Positions 11,401 through 23,900 of a stretch of 64,000 nt of DNA are shown here, piece after piece (the first letter of the stretch is position 1; every line of letters starts with the position of its first letter). The translations under genes and the position numbers were made by a program. The notes under the pieces are model-generated. The model made no database searches, had not been told where the DNA came from, and saw nothing but the letters and a program-made list of their open reading frames with translations. This DNA is from Sipunculus nudus (lineage: Eukaryota; Annelida; Sipuncula; Golfingiida; Sipunculidae): NCBI GenBank assembly GCA_026874595.1, contig CM049314.1, positions 29,465,729 through 29,529,728 on the forward strand, written 5' to 3'.

Positions 11401-14400
11401 GTTATGATTTGTGCCCTGCTTTAAATCAAATTGTCAGTTATTCGGGGGTGGGAGGAGGGGGGGGGGGGGTTCTTATAAGCCCCATAGCTGCGGAAAAAAA
11501 ATATATGGGTAACAAAAACCTAATATCAGGTTTGTGCCCTGTTAACGGACGGACGGCACGACGACCGGACGGACGATGGACAAAGGGTGATCGCTATAGC
11601 TCAGATGACATTCAATCAACTGAGCTAAAATCTGATACAAAACTCTAGTATCTGAAGAAATAATGCATTGATCGCCATGTTTTTTTGTATGCATATTGAT
11701 CATGGAGTTATTGATCAGTTCCATGAGACTGATTGCGCTACCTGGATTTTTTTTCGAAATTTTACACTTTTTTCTCTATATTTGAGACCTTCAAAGATGT
11801 GCTTGTCTGTTAACAGGGCACAGATCGTAACCTTCCCGGGAGGTTCATTAAAAATCTCCCACGGGCCACTAGTTTAAATTATTCAGGTAGGGACTTCTGA
11901 GCCCCATAGCTTTTCTTGAGGTGTCTGAAGAATTTCATATGAATGCGTAATAAACATCGCTGTGCTTGCAAGGTTTGTTTGTTGGCTCGCACCAAGTTTT
12001 CAGTCTGGTCAGTGTGTAAACGGGAAAAAACGGACAAAGAAACTAGCTGTCTATGTAGCCATTTAACCGTTTTTCTCAAGGAAAAGGAAACTTAAACTAA
12101 GAGCAAAAAAAAACAAAAAAAACAAAAAAAAAAAAACGCTTATGATACGAAATGGGTATACGTTTTAAAATGTCCATCTATGTTCTTCACGAAATTGATA
12201 CCGGACTATGGATAGAAACCATTTAATTTTGAGACCGCGATCAAGACCAAGACCTAGACAGGCCTGTAAAGCAATCAACACCTTTTTAAATGGTTGTTTG
12301 AGAGTTTATTCTGTAAAGTTTGGTAATATCTGACCAAATTGGTTCAGTCCACGATATTGAGCCTTCCATGTTAAGCCCCAGTCACATCACGTCAGCAAGC
12401 CCCTACCGAGTTGTTTATTGGCCAAGAAGTACACAGTTCGGGCGTGCTTCCGCTTGACATAGTTTCCTCGGACGGGCCTCGTCGGTATTTCAACAGCTTG
12501 TTTAGAAGCTCGTCGCACTTTAGCGCGCAGGTGGCCTTGGGACACCGGGCGGCCTCAGGTGACATCTGTTTTCTTCCGCCATTATCGTAAATAGTTCCAT
12601 GAAAGAACACTGAATTCAGACTATAATATTTTGATAGTATTCTTCTTTTATTCAAGAACACCACAAGTATGATGCAAGCATAAGCGGTACAACAAATTGT
12701 GACATATACAGCTCCTTGACTACTTAATAACAACACTCCGGGAGCTGTATGTGTCACAATTGGTTGTATCTCTTATTCTTCAGGTTTTGTGGCTCTAAAT
12801 TCTGGGATATTATTTTTTTCAGTCTTCTGTGACAAGCCCCTGTGATGCTGTGTATCCTCGTGGCCTACGGCCACAACAGGCATAATAGTGTTTACCCCTG
12901 GTGGCCTGAGGACACCACATGTATAATGCTGTGTATCCTGGTGGTCTGTGTGCGGAAGGAAACATATCTAGAAGGGTGCACCGCGGGTTGGTGGTCTGAG
13001 GCCACCCGTTGTCCCAAGGCCACCATTCGCGTTGGAATCTGCCACCTGCTCTTAGCGCGTAGTTAAAGAGCGACGAAGACTCGCTGGAAATTTTGCGAAA
13101 ATTTTGCTCTGTAGCAGCTCGGAAAGAGGTCGTCCGGGCCTCCAGCGAGCACCGCTGGGAGATATTTGGAATCGTCCGTATTTTCCAGTCGCCAGAACTC
13201 CGCCAGGACACTACTGACAGGTCCAAACTGGTCGCGCGGACAACCGAGGAACCTAGGCCGAGCGTCGGACATGTTTCCAATAACGTTCCAATAATGTTCC
13301 AGTAACGTCTTCACATTTCAGGTGCAGGAAAATCTTTGGACTCGGCTGGGCCTCGATACTAATGTGACCAAACTATAAAAATCTACGGATGTCGGCCGGG
13401 TTTTTAAAATGTTCGAGGAGCTCGTTGCTCGGCCGATTTTATAAATCCACCGGAGCTATGCCGGTAATGTTATCTATAGGCTTTAGTACATGCAACAGCC
13501 CCTACATATATATTTTCCATAAGACACTTGGAACATATATTGTAACTGTTCAGTATGTATGGATATATTGGAGCTTTCTCTCTAGGAAATCAGATAATTG
13601 TAACCTTCATCGGGTTCTTGTTTACAGCCTGACAAGGCATGCTGGGAAGGCTTAGGAGGATCTATTCTTAGGCGACGTCATGGGGATCAATGAAGGAACC
13701 ATGCACCATCTTTCGCGTGTTTTTATGTAATTTGCATAGAGTCCCCTGTTAATTTGCATTATATTTCCGTTTGGGACTGTGTCCAATCAGAGGGGAAACT
13801 CCCCAAGAGGCATTCGGACTCGAGTTGGCCGATCTATATCACTGACACACTCCTGAAAATGGTCTCTTTTTTATAACCAAAAGTGAATACTGTTACCTTA
13901 GAGAAGCACATGTTGACTGAATCACAATACTCTGTCACATCCCTCGGCTTCACACCCAGTGCTACAGCAGCGTTCATCAGTCTGGCCCCATCCAAGTGAA
14001 TCTTGAGACCATATTTATCAGCTATCTTTCGCACCTGGTCACGTGAAAATAAAATATGCAAATGAGATCATGCGATCTATTACAGGTGCCTATTCGTTTC
14101 CAGGTATACATACAAATCATGTTCTCTCCTTGAAATATTAAAGATCTTACAAGATCCCCATCTGAAACCATATATTCACTCTGACCAATATCAGAAATAA
14201 ACATGCACCGGGCACTATGAGTGGCAAGGAAATTATAACACAACGTCCTGCATTCACATCATTATCCAATGTTGCGACAGATTTATAGTTTAAATACTAA
14301 AGCATACGAACAAGCTAAAAATTTGGGAATTGAATTTTTGGCACCCACCCAACAGCCAAAGCGGGCATTGTCATCATCTAAATATTTCTGCACCATCAGT

Positions 14401-17400
14401 CCAGAGTCTGGACTCCAGACTTTTTTAAGTGTTACTGTTTATGACGGTAGTTCAGCTAAAAAATACATTCAGGAGAGGTTCGGGGTGAGAAATAGGCCCG
14501 TGTTATTTGAGGGAAAGCGGCCAAAATGTTACAAAATCGCCCCAAAGGCATTTATAATTTGTTGCCACCGGAGTGTCCTGGTGGTTGCGTAGTCCAACCC
14601 AGTGCCATGTCGGGCCTCTGACATCAAAGAGTCTTCGACCAGCGTACCTATAGCGTCTGGGTGCCTTTACATCCTTCAACAAGGACCGCATTTTGAAACG
14701 ATATGAAGATATAAATATTTTCATATTTTTTTAGAAAGCTTCATGGCCTACAAGTACGCTGTCACTTGACATAGTCCAGACCAATCGTTAGTTTCTTAGT
14801 ATACTTTCTAACAGCACTATCATGTGAGAGGGGGAAAAAACTGCAAGAGAATGTCTGACCGCATGAATGCAAGACTGATTCGCTGGGGTACTGGATGATA
14901 GCTACTTGAACGTGGTACAGGACATGACTTGTTACCATAGAAAAGTATTTTCAGTTTGGTGTGTGAGTCCATATTTATTTACTTTTTTGTGTTAAATCAA
15001 CACTCATAGCCTAATGTTAAGAGTATCGGATGTTTACCACGATATCAATGCAGCAGGATGGATGAGCGTTGCTGAACCTCCCCGGGATGGCTTGTATCAC
15101 GATTCAAGTAAGGTTTACCATCCCCAGTATATATCCCTGTACCACATCGTGTATTCACTGCTTAAACCGTCCCTGACCACATTAAGCCCAGGTATTCTCA
15201 TCTACATTATATTAACCTTGCTTTGGGGGGGGGGGGGGGGAGCAGGAGGCCACAGAAGGGGGCACAGAGCAAAGCGTTATAATCAGACAAATGAAAGCGT
15301 GGCATCGGATTGTGCATCCAGCTTAAAATATGAAACATGCGACGACCGTTCTCGTTGGTCTGATAACACTGGGGCACTTGCTCTCGTTGGTCTGATTCTT
15401 GGCCCTGTGAACCAGAATTCGGAGCTGGATGCAAAATGCGATACATCGACCTCATTGCTCTGACTACATTTCTTTGCTCTGTGCGCAGCCTGGAGGAGTA
15501 ACCAGCGGTACCTTTTGATTGAAAGAGATCGGGACAGCTTTACCCCCGCACATATTATGAGTATTTTCAAGGCAGATGAGACGAATCTGAGAAAGGTCAT
15601 CGCTGTCCTGGCGAATGGCGGCCTCGAGTTCCTGAAGATCAAGAGTCCCATCTGGCAAGTTCCTGATGGGGAAGGGGAGCATGCCACCGACCTGTGGGTG
15701 AATATGATAATGATGTAAGGATGAACTAAAATTCATTTATCATGAGTATTGAGTGAAACTTGGATCACACTATCATATGAGGATAACAGTGGTGGGCCGA
15801 TCATCGAGTTTTTTCGAAAGTCAGTCGGTTTGCTACTACTCTCAAGCGCTCGATTACCAAAGGCAACTATCGATTACATCATACTCATGGTTGTTTTTTT
15901 CCTGAATGTCTTTATGTTATAGGCAATAATTATTCTACCATTTTTTACAACATTCCGCGCTTCATATAATGAGTCTGTGTACCCAAATAACCTCCGTATC
16001 TGAGTATGACACGGTAGATGAGAGAACGGGGGACTTATTAAACCTCTGTGAACTGGCAGCGAGCTGCAGAATTAGCGGAGAGTTATCTAACGAGATGTTC
16101 ATTGCAAAATATGGGCGATATGGCGTTAAAATGCTTCATAATTCTCCAGGTCTTTGCCAATTTTGAGAGATTCTTTTAGAAATAATCTCTTCAACTGATG
16201 CCAGGTGCCGTTGCCGCTTGAGTAATTATATATTTAGCTTTCAATTGCTTTTTTTAATTTTTTTATAAATAATTATATAGGCCTGTATTTTCCTTGCGGG
16301 TTTGTGAAACCAGTATGCATGTCGGCAGTCGTTGTAATTGTTATAAAATGAAAGTCCTTGCTTGTTGTGAAGTTAAAATGATACGCGGGAGTATTCATGG
16401 GGGCAAATAAGTAGATGTCTTGGACTGTGGTTTAATTCTTGATTATTATAATTCATTAAAGTAAAAATTTGAATAGCCTATCATAGTAATAAAAGGAAAA
16501 TATAAAAAAGGGAAAGACTTCTTTTCATAAGCTAGAATTACAAAGACATACGGGCTGGGTTAAGAGAGTACATTTTCACAGATAATTGCATATTTTTTCA
16601 TTGTCGGAACCGGTTAATAAGCGATCATCGATCGGTTTGCCAAAACCGATGATCGATTTTGAAAAAAGAACCGACTCCCACCACTAGAGGATATCAGCAT
16701 GGTCCACAAAAGCGTTATATATTCCGCTCCTAGCTATGCCGATACACGTCTTCTTGAAACCAAACTGTCTCCTCATATATTTTCGCCTTAACGCTATCCT
16801 TGGAGTAGTTTCGTGTTGCATACACAAGCCCTGAAAGGGCTCTCTATGGAGCCAAAGAAAGTACAACCCCCTCCACCTGAAAACGTGAATATCACCGCAC
16901 ACATATTATGTGGGGCCTGCAAAAATAATCAAAACAAATTTTTCAAACAAAAAAATTTCCCTTAGATCATTAATATATACACAGAGCAAGTCAGAAACCA
17001 CATAAATTCTTTTTTCAAAAGGTAGGTGAATGGGCACCTTTAATGTGGAAATAAACTCATCAAGCCCTATAACCCCCCCCCCCCCCCCTCCATAGAGGGA
17101 TATGAAGCTTAATTACTAGGGATATTTACCTGTGAGAGGCCCCCTCGTCCAAACAGAAACATTTGGGCCTTGTTTCCGACCAACACCTCGGAACCTCTCT
17201 CGTAGCAGTGAGCCATAGCTGTCAAAATATGACGACGGTAAAGACTTAAAGAACGTCTGTTTATTCTTAACCGATAATGTTATATAAGGTCATTAAGTTA
17301 TTCACCAAAATATGTTACAATGATAAACAAGGGACCTGTGGATCACGGCGCTCAGCTGAAATTGATAATGAGAATAATTTTATAACGTCCAGACCAAATC

Positions 17401-18932
17401 TCAATCAGGAATTTGACCAGTCCCAACCCTGATCACGATGTGGTGCAGCCAAAATCCTGATTCAGACTGTAATTTGACATAATACTGAATAATGCCTATT
17501 GCCCTGTGACCTTGACTTTGACTCCAAAATAAGAAGGGTTCTTACTTTATTGGTGGGCCATTTATAAATCATTTGTGAAAACCAATATATTATTCCAAAG
17601 AATGGAATTTTCACCCAAATCAAATATATGTACAGATGGCCCCTGTGACCTTGACCTTTGTCCTAGTGACTCCAAAATCAACGAGGTTCATTTCCTAATT
17701 GTAGGTCTCCTTTATGTGGTAAATGGATGGTTCTGGATAAAAATTTGGCCTAAAAATGCATCCAGTATCTTTATAGATAAGTGGGTCCTGTGACCTAGAC
17801 CTTTGGCCAGAAAATCAAAAGGGGTCTTACATTGTTGGTTCGTCACATATAAGTCAAGTTTGAAACCAATATGTCATTCCAAACTGGAGTCTTCATCCGA
17901 AAACAAATATGCAGACAGATGGCCCCTGTGACCTTGACCTGCTGGAAGGTTTAGGATGAAAGGTTTGGCTAAAAATGCATTCACAATCTTTCTAATTAGA
18001 TGGGTTGGATGACCTTGACTTTTGACCTCATGACCCAAGATCTACAGATTTTTGGCGATATAGGTGGGTCATATATATATAAAGTATGAAATCCGTATGT
18101 CAATCCAAACTGGAGTTATCACCAGACACCAAAATGACCAATGTACAGAGACTAACAGATGAACAGACAGACACACAGACAAGGTGATTACTATAGAGCA
18201 TTCGCTTACTCAAGCGCTGCCCTAATAACACACAAGGTTTCAGAATACAAGATGAAACCACAGTTGCAAATTTGATAGTTTCAGTATTATTTGGCATTCT
18301 CAAAAAAATTATAAAAATGGTAAAATAGAAAAAAATCTAGGGAACCACCAGTCTTCAGGAACTTAATAAACCAGTCATAATTAATATACATGTGAGGTTT
18401 CAGGACACCAGATGAAACTGAAATTGAGAAACGGACTCAATTGCTGTAATTTGACACTTTCAAAACAATAAAAATTATAAAAATTAGAAAAAAAGCAAGT
18501 GGCGCTACAAATTTTCGGGAAATAACAACCCTAGTCATGGACAACATTTAAGCCAAAAGTCAGAGCAATCCATTTGAAAATTGTCAAGATATTGGAGGTT
18601 TTGTATATAATTTCTAATTATTCCTGGGGATATTTACGAGCCCCACTGCTCGGAGGATATAGGTCACAGTGATCTAGTTTCAGGTTTCAAAGGACATTTT
18701 TTATGGACCTCTCCGGATCTTCAGTAATAGGTTTCTAGGTCTGATGGTATCAAAACGTGCCAGTGTAACAGACAGACAAACGGACAGACGAACGGGCAAC
18801 GGACGCTGCCCAATTACTATAGCTCATTTGACTTTCTGTCAGCTGAGCTAATATGCACATACCTGTGTATAAATTGATATTTTATGTTTATATATTTAAA
18901 ACAGACGGATGATTAATATGGAGTATTCTGGC

Positions 18933-18980
<48 letters not shown>

Positions 18981-20917
18981 ACAATGGTGTCATGTCAGCA
19001 GAGATTACTATTTGAACCATTTTCTCACCGTGAATTCAGCCTATTGAACTATGTCTAGTATGAGAGTTGTTTGCTTGTTTTTTTTTATGTAATAGAAAAG
19101 AAACTCTACATCTGACATAGAAACTATTTGCCGTCACTTACCAGATATCAGATTTCCCATTGTACCAGTTGGGACGAACAGCGCTGCTTCTTTTCCCAAT
19201 ATGTCCGCCATTTTTACTTGAAGTCCTGGTGGAACAATTGTGTATCTGATAGATTATGTTTGATTATAAGAGTGCCACATGCGGTGGTAATTTTGTTCTT
19301 GCTTGTAGATATTATTTGACTCGAGAGGACAGTGTGGAGTTTAGTACAGGTATATGTAAACATCTTATATGCGAGTTAAAATAAATTTTATGGAGAGTAA
19401 TATAAAAATCACCGGGTACACAGTCTCCCTATCTACTAGCACATAATCTTCCTTCTTATTCTAATTGACTTGTTACTTCAAGCTGATTACTTCTTGTCTG
19501 TATATTAATGACCTATTCATATTAGAATTAATTTTCATGCTTACCACATTGAAAAAAAAAAATAAAATTGATGAAACCTTTATATGTTGGATAAAACTTT
19601 TTTATAATGATATTAGCAGCTACATATTTAATAATGGTACAACAGCTGGTTATTTTGAAGTGGAAAGAGGAATCCGACAAGGAGACCCTCTGCCCCGTTC
19701 CTTTTTTATATTAGAAATAGATATTTAAGCATTTAAAATTAGGAATGATCCAGCAGTTGAAGGAATTAAACAGGGAAGGAACAAGTTCAACTACTGCAAT
19801 ATGCTGATAATACGATTGCAATTCTTTCAGATTTAAGTTCAGGCAGCAAATTTTAAAAACAGGTTAAATCATTTGGAGAATTCAGTGGGCTGAAATTAAA
19901 TTTAGGAAATGCAAAAGGCTTATGAATAAGTAGGCAAAAAAAATTAAAACCATTCGGAAAACAATGGCCTGATAAACCAATCAAACTTCTTGAAGTGTTT
20001 ATATCATATAACAAACAACAATTTGAAGAGCTCTATTTGGAAGATATATATTATAACAAACAAACAAACAAAAATACTCTACAGCTTTGGAAACAAAGAA
20101 ATCATAACTGCCAGGATAAGCTCAAACAATAAAAACATATAATATCCGAATTTAATTATTATTTAAGTGATAATAATATATCAGATAAGTATGTTTATAG
20201 ACTTAATAAAATTGTATTTTCTTTTCTGTGGAATGGTGGACCAGAGAGAATAAAAAAGATCTGTTCTAATGCAATAAACAGAGAATGGTGGTTTGAATGT
20301 TGTACACCTGCAATCACTCTTTTTGGCATAAAAAGTTGGATGGATTAAAAGTTTTTTTCACGTGTGAAAATAGACCCTGAAAAGCTTTATGGATTTACAA
20401 TTTTAAGAAAATATGAAACTACAATCCCAATTTATTAGATTTAGGAAAATTAAATGAATTTTACAGAGAGGTGCTGCAAAGCTGGTACTTCTTAAAGCTA
20501 GAGCTGTGTTCAGAGCCAGGGGGAGGAGAGAGAAATATTCAAGCGGACACAGAAGAATGTGAGTCAGTTTGTGGACCTTTCTGATAATTGCAGCAGTTAT
20601 GGTTCTTCGTTGAATTTGTAACGGATTTTATATAGTCTTCAGTTTGTCTTTTGGATCACTACCAGAATTTCACTTTTGCATTACAATAGATTGATTTTGT
20701 GATTGAATTGGACTATTATTCTCTGAGAAGCTTTTATGTGAACTGTTCATCTGGATTATACGTTATACGACTAGTTTTCGCTGTGACAGTGGTGGTATCC
20801 TTTCCATTCCCCTAGACATTTCACGCTGCCTAGTGTTACAGAATCTGATTTTTATTTATCTCCGTAACAGGATTTATGCTCGTCTCGACTACGCGATATG
20901 TTGTTATTAGGTTCCGT

Positions 20918-20977
<60 letters not shown>

Positions 20978-23900
20978 TTTATACATACAGGCCTCATATC
21001 TAAAATTACAAATCAAGAGAAAAATTGCCTTACACTATAAATATCTTTGGTCATGCATGGATAGCTCAGTACACTCTAAAAAATGACGTTTCACAGATGT
21101 TTTACATGATGTTTAGCATGTTTTGTATGCAATCATGTTTCAATTTTAAACATGTTTCAAAACATGTTTAACCGTTTTTTTTCAGAATTGGGTCCATTGA
21201 AACATCATGCTATGTCGTTACATGTGTGAAACGTGTAACACATGTTTTAAGACATGTCTCGCGCGGGCAATAACATTTTACTTGTTTTAATCGCCGTTAT
21301 TTTTTTGCCACTGATCACATGACCGGATTTTCTCCCAATTCATATGATAAACTGATTGCCAGTGATCGCGGGAAAGATGAAAACTTCCAAGAAAACGGAA
21401 TATGATTTTGAGCAATTACCAGGTCCACCCTTGATGATATTCAGTCTTGGGCACAGGGAAAGGTTTCCTGTAGCAACCCAAAATATAATTTGCCAGAAAT
21501 TAAAAGGTGAGTCAAACATTAAGTTTGTGAACAGTATATATATTCATAATATCGCTCATAGAGATACAAATATGCATGCTTTATATAAAGTACAACCACA
21601 TTTTACCTTCACAAGAATTAATATGCAATGTAAAGTACAAACCACCATTCAAATACAGTAATGTCACTTATGAGACAATTCATATACAAGCGTATGTACA
21701 GGATTTTGGAAAGGTGGCAGGGGGGAGGGATCTAACCTCGGGGGGGATTTTCAAAATAAAAGTCCTTACTTTTCAAAAGCTGATGAGATACAGCCCTCTG
21801 AAGGACCAATAATTCACTGGTTGTGATTGTAAAGGGGGGGGGGGGGGTTCTTGACCCCTTGGAACCCCCAACCTCACAATGCCGTGCCCCTGAATATAAG
21901 ACTTTCCAGTGCACACAAGTAAGTAGTAGCATCAATTTATCTTCAGGGGGGGGTTGAACCCCCCCCCTCCATATTGATGCCCCTGCAAGTAAGTACATTT
22001 AAGAGAGGGCAATCAAGCAAGCAGGAATGTTAATGACTGTAGCAGTCTTTGAAATTTGGAGTGTTTTTTATATTTAAAAAAATTGATTTAAAATTGACAT
22101 GTTGTTTTCATATTTTTTAAAGTAAAACAAGTGGTCATTAGCAGCTTTTTATTAGAAACTACTGTACAAAATTCAGTTTGGTTCAGCATAACCATGACCC
22201 ATCTTTGGGTGCATTGTGGACCCAAGTTTACATGTATAGGCTGCTGAGTAGGTAAGATATTTATTTATCAAATGTGATGCAAGAAGTAGGCTGTGCAAAG
22301 ATAATTTTGTTAAATTTTTCAAGGCAGTTTCACTGAAACCTTGAATTTGAAGATGAATGAGGAAGACATAAGTAATTTGTGATCAGAATGATAAAATTAG
22401 CAAATTCAAAACCTGTAATTATGTGCAATATCATATTTGTGTAGATTAAAATCTGCAGCATGTTCAAAAATTAACTCAAGGGCACATCATAAACAAAATG
22501 GTAATTTATGCATCTTATCAATGCTGAATGTGTGCACATGGGTGGTGATGGTGGAATAGGTTCCAGAGTAACAAGGCTGGATGTGTGAATGGAGTCCAGG
22601 GTACCAATGCTTGATGTGTGGTGCTTGTGGATTTTGGTCAAGGGTACCAAGTCTGGATGTGTGAATACATGACTGGTGGTGAACTTAGGTCCAGGGTACC
22701 AAGGCTGGATGAATGTACATGGGTGTTGGTGGAATGGGGTTCAGGGTACCAAGAATGGATGTGTGCACATTTGTAGTGTTGGGGGAATAGGGTCCAGGGT
22801 ACCATCGCTGGATGCATGCATATGGGTGGTGCTTGTGGAATAGGGTTCAGGATACCAAGTCTGGATGGTTGAAAACATGACTGATGGTGGTACCAAGGCT
22901 GGTTGTGTGCACACAGTGTTGATGGAACTGGGTCTAGGGTATCAAGGTTGGATGTGTGTACATGGGTGTTGGTGGAATGGAGTCCAGGGTACCAAGACTG
23001 GATGTGTGTACATGGGTGTTGGTGGTGGGACTGCATTGGATACCCAGGCTGGGTGGGTAAATATTGGTGGTGGGAGGGTTTCCAGGGTACCAAGGTTGGA
23101 TGTGGGTATATTGGTTGTAATGGTGGTATAGTGGTTCCAGTTTTCCCATGTTAGAGTGAATTTGGGGAGAGAGTGAATATTTAATTTAGTAATTCTTGCT
23201 TCACTTAATCCAAATTTTTTAAATTTTTACACAAGTATGCAAATTTTTCCCTCTTGTATAATTTTTGGTAATAGTTGAAGTTTTCTAGTTGAACATATTT
23301 GCAGGTAATATATTTTTAATCCTCGATTAAATATAAAGTACATGTGATGTTTTACCTTGTTATTGTCAATGCCACTGAATTATTAAATGACAGATGCTTG
23401 CAACATATTTTGCTAACCAGCAGCTTTAAATTCCTGAGGGGTCTTTGATTCAATTGTTGTAAACATTCATATTATTCCATTAAAGAGGTATACCTTTTAG
23501 AGGCCTTATTCTTATATATCATCATTATGTTACCAGGTGTAAACAGTATTTGAATAAAATGTAAGAAGTGGACATTTTCATTTTAAAAAAAAAAACCTCC
23601 AACTGTTATAAATTCTTCTTGGACTTGTGTCAGTATCTAGCTGATGTCAGTGCATTCCATGCAGCTGCATGCATGTTTAAGAACTGTCAGCTGTGTTTCT
23701 GACAGTTAATACCATTTCATCTTTTTCCCCAAACTGACTATGGAAATAACACAATTTAGCCACTGATAAATTGCTACACCTTTTTCAGAAAGATGTCAAA
23801 GAAGATTCATTTTGTACACAAGAGGGTACAGAACCAACACCTGTTTTATCATAGACAATGGAGAAGTGAGGTCAGGTGCTATTTTGAGTGACTCCATGAA

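Noticed and set aside
12819-13280. 153-residue minus-strand frame in the GC-rich block
   Set aside because: GC-rich DNA has fewer stops. The frame overlaps plus-strand frames, spans short repeats and has no recognisable domain.
14728-14775. Minus-strand SVLVGHEAF, resembling the aldolase SVLVG.xEF motif
   Set aside because: No splice sites in the right phase. The true segment (SVIAGTKEF) is in exon 7 at 10147-10202.
21046-21075. tRNA A-box-like GGATAGCTCAGT before the TIR element
   Set aside because: No B box or cloverleaf follows on either side of the insertion.
22638-23154. 151-residue minus-strand and 83-88 residue plus-strand frames
   Set aside because: They are by-products of a ~50 bp tandem repeat, open on both strands.
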